DNA of 64,000 bases, taken from the NCBI RefSeq assembly GCF_026686735.1, contig NZ_CP113432.1:5569001-5633000 (forward strand), in the 5' to 3' direction. The first letter of the stretch is position 1, and each line of letters starts with the position of its first letter. Below are positions 1 to 9,295 of this stretch, piece by piece. A program made the translations under genes and the position numbers. Under the pieces are notes generated by a model that saw only the letters and a list, made by a program, of their open reading frames with translations, was not told the DNA's origin and did no database searches. Origin of the DNA: Pseudomonas triclosanedens (GTDB lineage: Bacteria; Pseudomonadota; Gammaproteobacteria; Pseudomonadales; Pseudomonadaceae).

Positions 1-1
1 A

Positions 2-151
2 GCCCTGGCCGCCGGCTATTCGCTGGACAACTACAAGGTCAAGCAGCGCTTCGGCACCATCACCAAGGCGTCGCAGAAGAACTACAAGGGTAACGACGTT
101 ACCCGCGGCAAGAAGAGCGGCGGCCTGCTGAGCCGCCTGTTCGGACGGTGA
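2..151 (+). CDS. C-terminal end of an unidentified protein (partial)
   Basis: The frame is open from the window edge to a TGA at 149-151 and gives 49 residues, so only the C-terminus is visible. It is basic and ends in a short Lys/Gly/Arg-rich tail (GKKSGGLLSRLFGR). I do not recognise a family from this fragment. It runs convergent to the LPS core operon, the place where P. aeruginosa carries a small gene next to msbA and waaL, so an envelope-linked role is possible but purely positional. It is separated from waaL by a strong hairpin at 157-188, which fits the end of a transcription unit. Confidence 0.6.
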   Translation, partial: ALAAGYSLDNYKVKQRFGTITKASQKNYKGNDVTRGKKSGGLLSRLFGR

Positions 152-156
152 TCGAA

Positions 157-188
157 ACGGGCCGCCACGCCAGCGCGTGACGGCCCGT
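157..188. terminator. Convergent bidirectional hairpin
   Basis: An 8-bp outer stem (ACGGGCCG with CGGCCCGT) encloses a second 5-bp stem (CACGC with GCGTG). It sits between the converging partial gene and waaL and occupies nearly all of their 42-base gap. The U-tract is poor on both sides, so factor-independent termination would be modest. Confidence 0.55.
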
Positions 189-193
189 CGCCC

Positions 194-1399
194 TCAGATC
201 CGCCTTTCGACCCGGTACTGGGTCGCCACCGCCAGGCAGCCGGCCATCGGCAGCCAGAACCACATCCACACAAGGTTCGGCGCCGCCACGAAGAAGTGCA
301 GCTCCACGGTCATGACCACGGCAGCCGCCGCCATCACCGAGAACCACAGCCGCGCGAAGTCAGTGCGCGCCTTCCACGCGCCCCACAGGCAGGCGGCCAT
401 CGCCAGCAGCATGGTGATCAGTCCCACCAGGCCGAACTGATAGAGCACCTCCAGGTAAAGACTGTGCGGGTTGCGCACCACCTGGCCGGTGGACAGGGTG
501 ACCCTGCCCAGCTCGGTGTGCGAACCGTGGCCGAACCACCAGGCCTCGCCGATACGCTCGAAGACCACGCGCCAGATCTCGTCACGCTTGGTCAGCCCGC
601 GGGAGCCGAACTCATACACCACCTGTTCGAAACCGAACACCAGCACGGCGATGCCCGCCAGCACGGCCAGGCCGATTGCATAGATCCTCTGGCGCCCTTC
701 GGTCATGCACAGCACCAGCACGCTGGCGCCCATCAGGCCGGCAACCCAGGCGGAACGCGCGAAGGTGAAGTACAGATAGACGAAGAGCACCAGCGTGCAG
801 ACCAGCCAGAGCAGCCGCATGGCCCAGTTGCGCGCACGAAGCAGCAGCCAGACAGCGACGATGAAGCAGAATGCGTAGTGCATGCCTGCCTCGATGGTGA
901 TGCCGAAATCCGCGATGCCGGGAATACCGGAGTCCTTGATGTTCATCACCCGATAGCCGAGCTCGAACTGCCCCTGCAGAGCCTTGTTCAGCAGCGAGAA
1001 ACCAGCGAAACCAGCGCCAGCCAGGGCGTCCAGGCCAAGCACGAAGAGCCACGGGCGACTCTCGCGCCCGCCCATCACCATCACCACCCAGGTGAAGAAC
1101 AGGATGACCAGCAGTTGTTTGACCGAGCTGGGCGAGTCCGTGAGGATGGCGTTGAGCATCAAGCCCATCCAGAACACGAGATAGAGCAGGAACGCCAGGG
1201 ATGCCAGGCGCGCCCTCTCGCGGAACAGTTCCAGCGACAGGAAGATCACCGCCAGGAACGCGCCCAAGCGGATGCTTTTCAGCCAGTCGCCGTTCTCCGT
1301 CGGCCACCAGAAGCGGCCCACCACCAGCATGCTCAGGGTGACGACCGCAAAGGCGAGCCCCACCAGTTTCAACCAATCCGACCGTCTTTCGAGTTGCAT
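194..1399 (-). CDS. waaL: O-antigen ligase WaaL
   Basis: Polytopic inner-membrane protein of 401 aa, the length I recall for P. aeruginosa WaaL, with about ten to twelve hydrophobic helices and a long periplasmic loop near residues 250-330, typical of the Wzy/WaaL O-antigen ligase family (PF04932). The enzyme joins undecaprenyl-linked O polysaccharide to the lipid A core on the periplasmic face. The ATG at 1399 is preferred over an in-frame start at 1492, because the upstream start would overlap the preceding gene and add a soluble non-conserved tail. It is the last gene of the minus-strand LPS core operon. Ligase and polymerase homologues are hard to tell apart by sequence; the name rests on length, topology and position. 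Confidence 0.75.
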   Translation of the reverse strand: MQLERRSDWLKLVGLAFAVVTLSMLVVGRFWWPTENGDWLKSIRLGAFLAVIFLSLELFRERARLASLAFLLYLVFWMGLMLNAILTDSPSSVKQLLVILFFTWVVMVMGGRESRPWLFVLGLDALAGAGFAGFSLLNKALQGQFELGYRVMNIKDSGIPGIADFGITIEAGMHYAFCFIVAVWLLLRARNWAMRLLWLVCTLVLFVYLYFTFARSAWVAGLMGASVLVLCMTEGRQRIYAIGLAVLAGIAVLVFGFEQVVYEFGSRGLTKRDEIWRVVFERIGEAWWFGHGSHTELGRVTLSTGQVVRNPHSLYLEVLYQFGLVGLITMLLAMAACLWGAWKARTDFARLWFSVMAAAAVVMTVELHFFVAAPNLVWMWFWLPMAGCLAVATQYRVERRI

Positions 1400-1452
1400 A
1401 AATCCACGCTGGCAAGTCAGTTGTCGAGAGCCGGCCGGTGCCGGCCCCGGAG

Positions 1453-2067
1453 TTAGAGTTTGATGACGGTCACGCCGGAAGAGCGCGTCCATTCCCGTTC
1501 GAAATCCCAGGCGTGGCCATCCCAGAAAGAGCCGCCCTCATCGGAGAAGCCCACCAGCACGATTTCGTAGTCGGCCTGTTTCAAACGCTTCACGTAATCG
1601 AAGAAGGCCACGGCGTAGAAGCCGGTAGACGGCCCGCCACGGGTCGGCAGCATCTCGTAGGGATAGCCTTCCAGAGCCGGGAACGGCTGGCGCAACGGCA
1701 GGAATGAAACACCACGGTGCGACTCCGGCAGACTGTCGGCGTCGCCGCCCAGCAGAACGCTGTGGAAACGCTGGTTGAACCAAGGGAACAGCCGCAGCCA
1801 GCCCTTGTAAGGGAAGCCGAAATAGCCGCCCTTGCGGTAGTTGTGACGATGAATGAACAGGTTGTGCAACTGGCGGCGCAGCAACGCGCGGTTGCGGCAT
1901 TTGTTAAAGCTCACCACCAGGTCATCCGGCCCCAGCGCCAGCGCATCGATATGCTCGCGAGTGATGGCCGGGTTATTGGCCAGCAGCACGATCCGGCGCG
2001 ACGCCTCGATGCGCGCCAGCAACTCCGGCGACAGGCGTTCCAGTGATTGTTGAGCAGCCGACAGCAT
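1453..2067 (-). CDS. Sialyltransferase-fold (GT29-like) putative glycosyltransferase
   Basis: Soluble protein of 204 aa with no signal peptide. Three features recall the sialyltransferase motifs of family GT29: an N-terminal nucleotide-binding-like strand (IVLLANNP, about residues 26-33) followed by DDLVVSFNKCRN (about 48-59); a mid-protein GGPSTGFYA segment (about 144-152) like the S motif; and H-x4-E in HAWDFE (about 185-190) like the VS motif. The family transfers sialic acid or related sugars from CMP-sugar donors. Here it sits 5 bases after a DxD glycosyltransferase and just before waaL, so a role in capping or extending the outer core is inferred. Donor and acceptor cannot be read from the sequence, and P. 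aeruginosa has no such gene at this place as far as I recall. Confidence 0.55.
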   Translation of the reverse strand: MLSAAQQSLERLSPELLARIEASRRIVLLANNPAITREHIDALALGPDDLVVSFNKCRNRALLRRQLHNLFIHRHNYRKGGYFGFPYKGWLRLFPWFNQRFHSVLLGGDADSLPESHRGVSFLPLRQPFPALEGYPYEMLPTRGGPSTGFYAVAFFDYVKRLKQADYEIVLVGFSDEGGSFWDGHAWDFEREWTRSSGVTVIKL

Positions 2068-2072
2068 CGGGT

Positions 2073-2942
2073 TCAGTCCTTCAACATCGCGGCGATATCC
2101 TCCGCCGCATACAGCTTCGCAATGACCAGGTCATTGCCACCCTGCTTCAGGTTCGCGCTGTACAGCGCAATGTCCTGAGTACCCGGAACACTCAGGAAGT
2201 GTTCGTCGGTATCGGAAATCTGCCGGATCCGCACGCCGGAACGCAGGGCGTGCCAGTGCAGCCAGATATCGTCGGCTTTCGGCGTCACCGGCACGAAGGC
2301 ATCGCCCTCGCGCCGCAGCACCTCCTGCAACGCCGCGGGATACAGCACGCCGGACACCCCGATGGCGAAGTTGCGCAGGCTCGGCGCCTTATCCAGTTGG
2401 GTCATCCAGCCGTGGTAGGGCTGGATCACGCCATCCTCGATGCCCACCTGCTTGGCCTTGTAGCAGACCACCTGGTCCGGTGTTCGCTCGTGCGCGGCCT
2501 GCAGGCCGGCGAGCCAGGTTTGCGGATAGAGCACATCATCGTCGGCGGTCACCAGCGGCGCGCCGATTCTCTCACCCTGGACGTACGGAAAGTATTTCTT
2601 GTGCGGCCCGTAATTATTGCAGCGCTTTACCTCAAGGCCTCGCGCCTGCAGACGCCGCAACGGCGCGGGCAGGTCAGCCAGAACAGGTTCCTCGTCGACC
2701 CACAGAATCAGCCGCGACGGCAACAGCGCACCGGCAGCGATGGACTCCAAGGTGATGTGCACGCGGCGCAGACGGGTGGAGTAGCTGGTCAGCGACACCA
2801 CGGGCCCGCCCTCGGCCACCACCCGGCGCGTGCCGAAGCGGTTGACCAGGGCGTACTTGAGCAACAGGTATTTGCGCTGCAGACGGGTGCGGTACTTGCG
2901 AACCTTCCTGGCGAGTTTCGAGCTTCCTGCGTGGCGACCCAT
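2073..2942 (-). CDS. Putative LPS core glycosyltransferase with DxD motif
   Basis: A 289-aa soluble protein with a basic N-terminus. It shows a GT-A-like order: a VVSLTSYSTR strand near residue 48, then TADDDVLYP near residue 132, where DDD is a likely metal/nucleotide-sugar binding DxD motif, and a KADDIWLHWHA segment near residue 222 that could supply the catalytic base region. Its ATG shares one base with the stop of ugd (TGATG), so the two are probably translationally coupled and co-functional. A core sugar transferase using a UDP-sugar, perhaps the UDP-uronic acid made by the upstream gene, is plausible but inferred. I cannot name a characterised orthologue. Confidence 0.6.
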   Translation of the reverse strand: MGRHAGSSKLARKVRKYRTRLQRKYLLLKYALVNRFGTRRVVAEGGPVVSLTSYSTRLRRVHITLESIAAGALLPSRLILWVDEEPVLADLPAPLRRLQARGLEVKRCNNYGPHKKYFPYVQGERIGAPLVTADDDVLYPQTWLAGLQAAHERTPDQVVCYKAKQVGIEDGVIQPYHGWMTQLDKAPSLRNFAIGVSGVLYPAALQEVLRREGDAFVPVTPKADDIWLHWHALRSGVRIRQISDTDEHFLSVPGTQDIALYSANLKQGGNDLVIAKLYAAEDIAAMLKD

Positions 2943-4285
2943 CAGGCGCCGTGCTCCAGCGAGTCGCCACGGCCGATGGCGTAGTAACGCAGGCCGGCGG
3001 CATGCACTTCGTCGGGGTTATACAGGTTGCGACCGTCGACGATCACCGGGTGGCGCAGGGTCGAGGCGATATAGGCGAAGTCCACCGCGCGGAACTCCTT
3101 CCACTCGGTGCAGATCACCAACACGTCGGCGCCCTGCAGCACCGCCTCGCGGCTGCCGACCAGTTCCAGGTCGGCGCGCTCGCCATAGGCCCGGGCGATC
3201 TCGTGCGCGGCGACCGGATCATAGGCACGGACGCGGGCACCACGCTCCCACAGAGCTTCCATCAGCGTGCGACTGGGAGCCTCACGGATGTCGTCGGTGT
3301 TGGGCTTGAACGCCAGGCCCCAGATCCCCACGGTCAGTCCGGCGAGTTGGCCATCGAAGGCCTGCGCCAGCTTCTGCAGGAGGATGTTCTTCTGCCGGCC
3401 ATTGACCTGCTCGACCGCTCGCAGCAGCTCGGCGTCATAGCCGATCTCCTCGGCGGTGCGCGCCAGGGCCTGGACATCCTTGGGGAAGCAGGAGCCGCCA
3501 TAGCCGCAGCCGGGGTAGATGAAGTGGTAGCCGATGCGCGGATCGGAACCGATCCCCATGCGTACCTGTTCGATGTCCGCGCCAACGCGCTCGGCGATAT
3601 TGGCGATTTCGTTCATGAAGCTGATTTTGGTCGCCAGCATGGCGTTGGCGGCGTACTTGGTCAGCTCGGAGGCGCGCACGCCCATGAAGAACAGCTTGTC
3701 GTGGTTGCGGTTGTACGGCGCGTAGCACTCGCGCATCAGGGTGCGCACTTCTTCCGAGTCGGTACCGACGACGATACGCGGGCCACGGGTGAAGTCTTCG
3801 ATTGCCGCGCCTTCCTTGAGGAATTCGGGGTTCGAGCAAACGTCGAAACGCACGTCCACGCCGCGCTTACGCTGCTCGTCGAGCACAGCGGCCTGGACCT
3901 TGTCGGCTGTGCCGACCGGCACGGTGGATTTGTTCACCACCACTTTGTAGCTATCGATGTGCTGGCCAATGGTGCGCGCCACGGTAAGCACATGGGTCAA
4001 GTCGGCCGAGCCGTTCTCGTCCGGCGGCGTGCCCACGGCGATGAACAGCAGCGTGCCGAAGGCGATAGCCGAAGCGGCATCCTCGGTGAAGCTGATACGT
4101 CCGGCGGCAAGGTTGCTGCGCACCATGACGTCCAGGCCGGGTTCATAGATCGGAATCTGTCCCTGAGACAGCATCCGGGTGCGCTCGCTGTTGGTGTCGA
4201 CGCAAATGACCTGATGCCCGGCATCCGCCAGGCAGGCCCCGGTCACCAGGCCGACGTAACCGCTACCGAAGATCGTGATTTTCAT
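2942..4285 (-). CDS. ugd: UDP-glucose 6-dehydrogenase
   Basis: A 447-aa protein that oxidises UDP-glucose to UDP-glucuronate with two NAD+. It opens with the Rossmann motif GSGYVG (residues 8-13), and the catalytic cysteine is in [10 protein letters not shown] (about residue 260). The C-terminal UDP-binding domain contains [10 protein letters not shown]. Length is normal for the UDP-glucose/GDP-mannose dehydrogenase family. The ATG at 4285 is chosen because the protein then starts directly on the Rossmann strand (MKITIFG), and an upstream in-frame ATG would overlap the preceding gene. It lies inside the LPS core operon, coupled to the next glycosyltransferase, which implies a uronic acid or derivative in the core or a linked glycan. 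P. aeruginosa carries its ugd copies elsewhere. Confidence 0.9.
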   Translation of the reverse strand: MKITIFGSGYVGLVTGACLADAGHQVICVDTNSERTRMLSQGQIPIYEPGLDVMVRSNLAAGRISFTEDAASAIAFGTLLFIAVGTPPDENGSADLTHVLTVARTIGQHIDSYKVVVNKSTVPVGTADKVQAAVLDEQRKRGVDVRFDVCSNPEFLKEGAAIEDFTRGPRIVVGTDSEEVRTLMRECYAPYNRNHDKLFFMGVRASELTKYAANAMLATKISFMNEIANIAERVGADIEQVRMGIGSDPRIGYHFIYPGCGYGGSCFPKDVQALARTAEEIGYDAELLRAVEQVNGRQKNILLQKLAQAFDGQLAGLTVGIWGLAFKPNTDDIREAPSRTLMEALWERGARVRAYDPVAAHEIARAYGERADLELVGSREAVLQGADVLVICTEWKEFRAVDFAYIASTLRHPVIVDGRNLYNPDEVHAAGLRYYAIGRGDSLEHGA

Positions 4286-4323
4286 GCTGAGACCCTGCTG
4301 TTGCGAGGTCGCCCGCCCGCACA

Positions 4324-5292
4324 TCAAGCGCGGGAGAACAGCGACCCCAGCCGCCGGAGAAGACTCGGGCGGCTGATTCCTTGGGGATTTGGGTGAGGCA
4401 GCGCAAGCACTCTGGAGAAAGCTTCGGCGCGCTGGCTCAGGCGGTGACGCTCGAATACCAGGTCATGTCCCGCCTGGGCGATGGCCTGCGCCTGCCCGGG
4501 AGCAGCCAGCAGTTGCCGGTACTTCTCCAGCAGTTCCTCGACGGTGTCGTAGTGCACCACGTTCTGCATATCGACAAGCCCGAGCAACCCGTCCTCGGTG
4601 GGCTGACGCTTGGCAACCAGAACACAGCCGCACGCCATGGCTTCGAAGTTCTTGGCCATGTACTCGTTGAAGCCGATATCGGCACTGAGGAAAAAGCGAA
4701 TGCGGTTGAGCACCGCCAGGTACTCGTCGGGATTCTCGGTGCGCAGCAATTGCAGGGGTGTCGCTTCCGCCACCCGGTCGAGCAACTCCTTGCGGCGCCC
4801 GTAGACCTTGCTCTTGATCCGGCCGACGAAGGCCAGGTCGATATCCCGCGGCTGGCCGAGGTCCTTGAGCTGGCGGTCGTCGAATGCCTTGGGCACGAAG
4901 TGCGCGTTGACGCCCTGTCTGGCGAAATAGGTGCGCACGGACTCGCTGGTGTAGATCACCGGCGCGCCACGCAGGGACTCGAAGAAGCGCAGGAACTTGC
5001 CGTAGAACTTGCTCTCGCCCATGAACTCCTGGTACGCGTCCTCTTCGTAGTACACCAGGCCCGGCAACGCGCGCACGCTGTCGAAGGCGTGCGCGGCGCG
5101 GCGCAGGGGGATGTCGAAGAGCACTCGCTCATACCCGCTGGTGTCCAGTTGGGCCAGGGTACGCGGCAGGTCGTGGATCTCCTCCTTGGTCAGCTTGATC
5201 ATCCGCGAACCGGGGTTCAGCGCGATCACGCCTTCATAGAGGGTATCCAGCGAACGAGCACGCTCGGCCCGGTTGATGATCAGAACACGCAT
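4324..5292 (-). CDS. CgeB-like glycosyltransferase (GT-B, group 1)
   Basis: A 322-aa soluble protein with an [14 protein letters not shown] start. The C-terminal half has the GT-B donor-site pattern: [17 protein letters not shown] (about 154-170), then a [17 protein letters not shown] stretch (about 208-224) in which the Glu and the AMACG turn match the nucleotide-sugar site of group 1 transferases of the CgeB/PF13524 type. It lies 16 bases after wapO and 38 bases before ugd in the same operon. P. aeruginosa has WapH in the equivalent place, but this protein does not look like a simple WapH copy. It probably adds an outer-core sugar; donor unknown. Confidence 0.65.
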   Translation of the reverse strand: MRVLIINRAERARSLDTLYEGVIALNPGSRMIKLTKEEIHDLPRTLAQLDTSGYERVLFDIPLRRAAHAFDSVRALPGLVYYEEDAYQEFMGESKFYGKFLRFFESLRGAPVIYTSESVRTYFARQGVNAHFVPKAFDDRQLKDLGQPRDIDLAFVGRIKSKVYGRRKELLDRVAEATPLQLLRTENPDEYLAVLNRIRFFLSADIGFNEYMAKNFEAMACGCVLVAKRQPTEDGLLGLVDMQNVVHYDTVEELLEKYRQLLAAPGQAQAIAQAGHDLVFERHRLSQRAEAFSRVLALPHPNPQGISRPSLLRRLGSLFSRA

Positions 5293-5308
5293 GCAGGCGC
5301 TCCGCCGA

Positions 5309-7048
5309 TCACTGAACGCCGTCCTTGACCACCAGGATGTCCTGCATGATCAGGTATTGCAGGTCCGAGCCGTAGAACATGTTCAGCGCATCGGTCGGCG
5401 AGCAGATCATCGGCTCGCCACGGCGGTTCAGCGAAGTGTTCAACGCCACGCCGTTGCCGGTGAGCTTCTCCAGCTCTTTCATCATGTCGTAGTAGCGCGG
5501 GTTGAACTCGCGCTTGAGCACCTGGGCACGGGACGTGCCGTCTTCATGGACGACTTCCGGCACACGGGTCTTCCACTCCTCGTTGACCTCGAAGGTGAAG
5601 GTCATGAACGGGGCCGGATGGTCGATCTTGAACATCTGCGGGCCGACGGTATCGAGCATCGACGGGCAGAAGGGCCTCCAGCGCTCGCGGAACTTGATCT
5701 GCGCGTTGATGCGGTCGGCCACGCCGGCGATGCTCGGGCAACCGATGATCGAGCGGCCGCCCAGGGCGCGCGGGCCGAACTCCATGCGGCCCTGGAACCA
5801 GGCCACCGGATTGCCTTCGACCAGCACCTTGGCGATGTACTCGGGCACGTTGTCGATCTTGCGCCACTGCGGCTTGGCCTCGTGGCGGGCGCAGGCGGCG
5901 ATGACGTCTTCGTTGCTGTACTCCGGGCCGAGGTAGACGTGCTCCATCTTCTCGACCGGCACGCCGCGCTCCCAGGACACGTACGCGGCGGCGCCAACGG
6001 CGGTGCCGGCGTCGCTGGCCGCGGGCTGCACGTACAGTTCCTTGACCTCGGGACGGGCGATGATCTTCTGGTTGAGCTTGACGTTCAGTGCGCAGCCGCC
6101 GGCGAACGCAATCTTGCCGGTCTCGCGAATGATGTCGCCCAGGTAGTAATCCATCATCTCCAGCGCCAGCTTCTCGAACAGGGCCTGGATGCTGGCGGCG
6201 TAATGGATGTACGGATCGTCGGCGATGTCGCCTTCGCGTTTCGGGCCGAGCCACTCGATCAGCTTGGGCGAGAAGTAATAGCCCTTGCCCTTTTCCTTGT
6301 AGCGACGGAAGCCGATGACGTTGGCGTAGTCGGTGTTGATGATCAGCTCGCCGTTCTCGAACTTGGCCAGGCGGGAGAAATCGTACTTGCTGGCATCGCC
6401 GTAAGGCGCCATGCCCATGACCTTGAACTCGCCGTCGAGCATGTCGAAGCCGAGGTATTCGGTCAGCGCGCCGTACAGGCCACCCAGGGAGTCCGGATCG
6501 TAGAACTCCTTGATCTTGTGGATCTTGCCGTTCTCGCCATAGCCGAAGAAGGTAGTGGCGTACTCGCCCTTGCCGTCGATCCCGAGGATCGCGGTCTTCT
6601 CCTTGAAGCCGGAGCAGTGGTAAGCGCTGGAGGCATGGGCCAGGTGGTGCTCCACCGGCTGGATCTTGGTCTTCTTCAGGTCGAAGCCCAGTTGCTGCAG
6701 GCACCACTGGATGCGCTTGTAGTAGCGGTGGTAGCGGCGGTTGCCGAGCAGGATGGCGTCCAGCGCACGATCCGGGGCGTAGGCGTAGCGCTTAGCGTAG
6801 TGCCAGCGGGCCTTGTCGAAGATGCTGATGGGGGCGAACGGAATGGCCACCACGTCAACGTCGGACGGCTTGATCCCGGCCTGTTCCAGGCAGAACTTGG
6901 CCGACTCGTAGGGCATGCGGTTCTTCGCGTGCTTGTCGCGGACGAAGCGCTCTTCTTCGGCGGCCGCGACCAGCTTGCCGTCGATGTACAGGGCGGCGGA
7001 AGGGTCATGGCTTACGGCGCCGGACAGGCCGAGGATGGTCAATGCCAC
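5309..7048 (-). CDS. wapO: LPS core carbamoyltransferase WapO
   Basis: A 579-aa carbamoyltransferase of the NodU/CmcH family, equivalent to P. aeruginosa PA5005 (WapO), which puts the O-carbamoyl group on heptose II of the inner core. The N-terminal Kae1-like ATPase region begins ILGLSGAVSHDPSAAL with the metal-binding EHHLAHASSAYH near residue 118. The C-terminal domain contains WFQGRMEFGPRALGGRSI (about 425-442), the carbamoyl-AMP site signature. The start is a GTG at 7048 with AGAGG about 9 bases upstream; no ATG fits, because the only upstream one (7171) lies deep in the preceding gene. It follows the kinase genes by 16 bases. Confidence 0.88.
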   Translation of the reverse strand: MALTILGLSGAVSHDPSAALYIDGKLVAAAEEERFVRDKHAKNRMPYESAKFCLEQAGIKPSDVDVVAIPFAPISIFDKARWHYAKRYAYAPDRALDAILLGNRRYHRYYKRIQWCLQQLGFDLKKTKIQPVEHHLAHASSAYHCSGFKEKTAILGIDGKGEYATTFFGYGENGKIHKIKEFYDPDSLGGLYGALTEYLGFDMLDGEFKVMGMAPYGDASKYDFSRLAKFENGELIINTDYANVIGFRRYKEKGKGYYFSPKLIEWLGPKREGDIADDPYIHYAASIQALFEKLALEMMDYYLGDIIRETGKIAFAGGCALNVKLNQKIIARPEVKELYVQPAASDAGTAVGAAAYVSWERGVPVEKMEHVYLGPEYSNEDVIAACARHEAKPQWRKIDNVPEYIAKVLVEGNPVAWFQGRMEFGPRALGGRSIIGCPSIAGVADRINAQIKFRERWRPFCPSMLDTVGPQMFKIDHPAPFMTFTFEVNEEWKTRVPEVVHEDGTSRAQVLKREFNPRYYDMMKELEKLTGNGVALNTSLNRRGEPMICSPTDALNMFYGSDLQYLIMQDILVVKDGVQ

Positions 7049-7064
7049 AGGGTCTAGCCTCTTT

Positions 7065-8543
7065 TCATCTGGGCGGGTGCGCTGGCACCCGCGGTAAACG
7101 TTCGTCGAGCAGCTGGTGCAGTGCGCTGTGCTGCGGCCAGTTGCGCAGGAAGCGCGCACGGTCGCGGGCATAGGCGCGGGCGAAACTCGCTTGGTGCGAG
7201 TGACGGTGCATGGCGTCCAGATCGATCAGCGCCCACTGCCCACCTTCGCCCTGCTCCTGCCAGAACAGGTTGTGCCCCTTCAGGTCGCCGTGGCTGATGC
7301 GCTCGCGCACCAGCGCCGCGAACAGTCTGTCCAGGGCCGCAAGGTCTGTTTCCGGCGGCAGGCCGCCCCCCTCCGGTTGGTCCAGGTAGGGTTTGAAACG
7401 GGCGATTATATCCTGACCCGCAAGGTAATCGGTAATCAGGAAGGCCGGGCCGCGCAGCCACAGCCAGCGGCGCTCGACGACCGCCAGCGGGCGCGGCGTG
7501 GCGATGCCGAGGAAGTCCAGGCGATTGCCCTCGCGCCACGATGCCCAGGCGCGACTGGGGCGCCAGAAGCGTTTGAGCCAGTGCAGCAGGTTCTTGATGT
7601 TGTAGCGTTTGACGACCAGCGGTCGGCCATCCAGCTCGACCCGCGCGACAGTCGCCGCGCCGCCAGTCTTGTAGATGTGCCCCTTGGCGATGAACGCATC
7701 GGGGTCGGCCAGCAGCGGTTCGAGCACAGACTCCTGCTCGCGGCGCACCGCACGCAGACCGAACGGCCCCTTGAGGACACTGAACAGGCTGCAATCGCGG
7801 GCGATCTTCTTCATCAGGTCGCGAACGCGCCAGCGCCGGACCTTGGCAATCTCCTTCTGCAGCGCCTCCAGCGGCAAGGCGTGCTCGCCATTGGCCAGCA
7901 GGTAGTGCACCAGCAACTCTTCCAGATAGGGATCGAGCCCGGCCGGCAACTGCGCGAAGAACACTCCGAGGTTTTCCAGCACCTGCTTGCGCGAAAGCGG
8001 CTGGCCCGGAACTTCCGCCCGGATGCCTGCGCCGTCGATCAGGTACAGCCTGCCGTCGTGGCGCAGCAGGTTGTCCAGGTGCAGGTCTTCCTGCCACAGC
8101 CCCTTGGCGTGCAACTGGGCGATGGCCACCAGCGCTTCGCCGATCACCGCCTCCTGCTCGGCGCACAGCAGCGGCTGCCCCTCCACTGCGCGCCAGGCCT
8201 CCCAGAGGCTCTGGGCGTTGTCGAGGAACTCGAAGAGCAGCCAGCCGCCCTCGCCGTCTTTCAGGCCGTCAGCCAGCAGCAGCGGCGTCGTCAGCCCCTG
8301 CTCGGCCAGCAGGCGCACGCCTTCGCGTTCGCGCTGGAAGTGCCGCGCAGCCTTGCCGCCGACCAGCAGTTTGGCCAGCACCGGGCGGCCGCGCCAGTTG
8401 GCCGCGCCTACATAGCGCTGCCCCGGCAGCACGCGCAGCAGGCTGTCCAGGCGCAGCTCGGCTGCGCCAGCGCCGTCCTCCAGCTCGATGCGCAGCGGCA
8501 AAGAGGGCGTACGGCCAGCTTCGCGCAGGGCCGACAGCCTCAT
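7065..8543 (-). CDS. Tandem-domain LPS core kinase-like protein (PA5006-like)
   Basis: A 492-aa protein with two WaaP/Kdo-kinase-like domains in a row. The first has a catalytic-loop-like EDLHLDNLL with DGAG following (about residues 155-175). The second has HGDLKGHNLF followed by LIDLDAM (about 418-445), the better-preserved protein-kinase-like H-x-D and D-x-D pair. It overlaps wapQ by four bases (ATGA). It belongs to the four-kinase block waaP, wapP, wapQ and this gene that phosphorylates inner-core heptoses; which position it modifies is unknown. The first domain keeps D-x-H-x-D-N but lacks the usual H-x-D, so it may be divergent or structural. Confidence 0.75.
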   Translation of the reverse strand: MRLSALREAGRTPSLPLRIELEDGAGAAELRLDSLLRVLPGQRYVGAANWRGRPVLAKLLVGGKAARHFQREREGVRLLAEQGLTTPLLLADGLKDGEGGWLLFEFLDNAQSLWEAWRAVEGQPLLCAEQEAVIGEALVAIAQLHAKGLWQEDLHLDNLLRHDGRLYLIDGAGIRAEVPGQPLSRKQVLENLGVFFAQLPAGLDPYLEELLVHYLLANGEHALPLEALQKEIAKVRRWRVRDLMKKIARDCSLFSVLKGPFGLRAVRREQESVLEPLLADPDAFIAKGHIYKTGGAATVARVELDGRPLVVKRYNIKNLLHWLKRFWRPSRAWASWREGNRLDFLGIATPRPLAVVERRWLWLRGPAFLITDYLAGQDIIARFKPYLDQPEGGGLPPETDLAALDRLFAALVRERISHGDLKGHNLFWQEQGEGGQWALIDLDAMHRHSHQASFARAYARDRARFLRNWPQHSALHQLLDERLPRVPAHPPR

Positions 8544-9295
8544 GCGCGGGATTCCTTCTTCTTGCGGCGCGCCCCCAGGCGACGATACCAGTCGTCGACC
8601 TCAGGCCCCGTGGACGAAGTGCCGAGATAGGCCGCCAGCAGGTTGCGCACGTCGCCTTCGTTCCAGTCCGGCGCGCGGCGCAGCAGCGGTTCGAGGTCGC
8701 GCACGCGGTCGCGCTGGCCGAACCACAGCGGGCGGGTCTTCTCCAGGTCGATCAGGGTCGCCTCGTAGGCGTCGTCGGTTTCGCGCAGGAAGATGTGCTT
8801 GGGATAGAAACAGCCATGCATCTGTCCCGCTTCATGGAGGCGGCGCGCAAGCATGCCGCAGGCTCGCAGGATGGCCTGGCGCCGCTCGGGCGCGAGGTTC
8901 GACCAGCCCTGCAGCAGGCTATCGAGGTCGCGCCAGCCTTCCAGCGCGCGGGTCATCAGGATCGCCCGGCGCTCGCCAGCAACCTGCCGCACGCCGAAGA
9001 AGGCCGCCTGCATCGATGGAATGCCGAGCTGCCGGTAACGCTGGATATTGCGGAACTCGCGGGCGAAGGTCGGCTCGCCCAGCGGGCGCAGCAGGCTGCG
9101 GGTCAGGTGGTTGCTCTGGCGCTTGAGGTAGTAACTGGTGCCCTCCAGCTCCAGGCGGTACACGCTGCTCCAGCCACCGCGCTCGGTGTTGGGCTCGTCC
9201 ACGGCCTCCAGCTGCAGGTCCCACAGGGCATCGAAGTCGGCCAGGGCGTTCTGCTGAAGCAGTCCCTGGTCGTCGCTGGCGATGAAGTCCTTCAC
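8540..9295 (-). CDS. wapQ: LPS core heptose kinase-like protein WapQ
   Basis: A 251-aa WaaP-family kinase. It carries SVYRLELEGTSYYLKRQ (about 43-59) with the ATP-binding lysine, then MHGCFYPKHIFL (about 164-175) as the catalytic loop, where Cys/Tyr replace the usual Asp in the H-x-D position, and TLIDLEKTRP (about 188-197) as the metal-binding segment. The start codon is GTG at 9295, overlapping the stop of wapP as GTGA and preceded by GAGGGA. Position and size match P. aeruginosa PA5007. The altered catalytic loop makes real phosphotransfer less certain than for waaP. Confidence 0.78.
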   Translation of the reverse strand: MKDFIASDDQGLLQQNALADFDALWDLQLEAVDEPNTERGGWSSVYRLELEGTSYYLKRQSNHLTRSLLRPLGEPTFAREFRNIQRYRQLGIPSMQAAFFGVRQVAGERRAILMTRALEGWRDLDSLLQGWSNLAPERRQAILRACGMLARRLHEAGQMHGCFYPKHIFLRETDDAYEATLIDLEKTRPLWFGQRDRVRDLEPLLRRAPDWNEGDVRNLLAAYLGTSSTGPEVDDWYRRLGARRKKKESRA

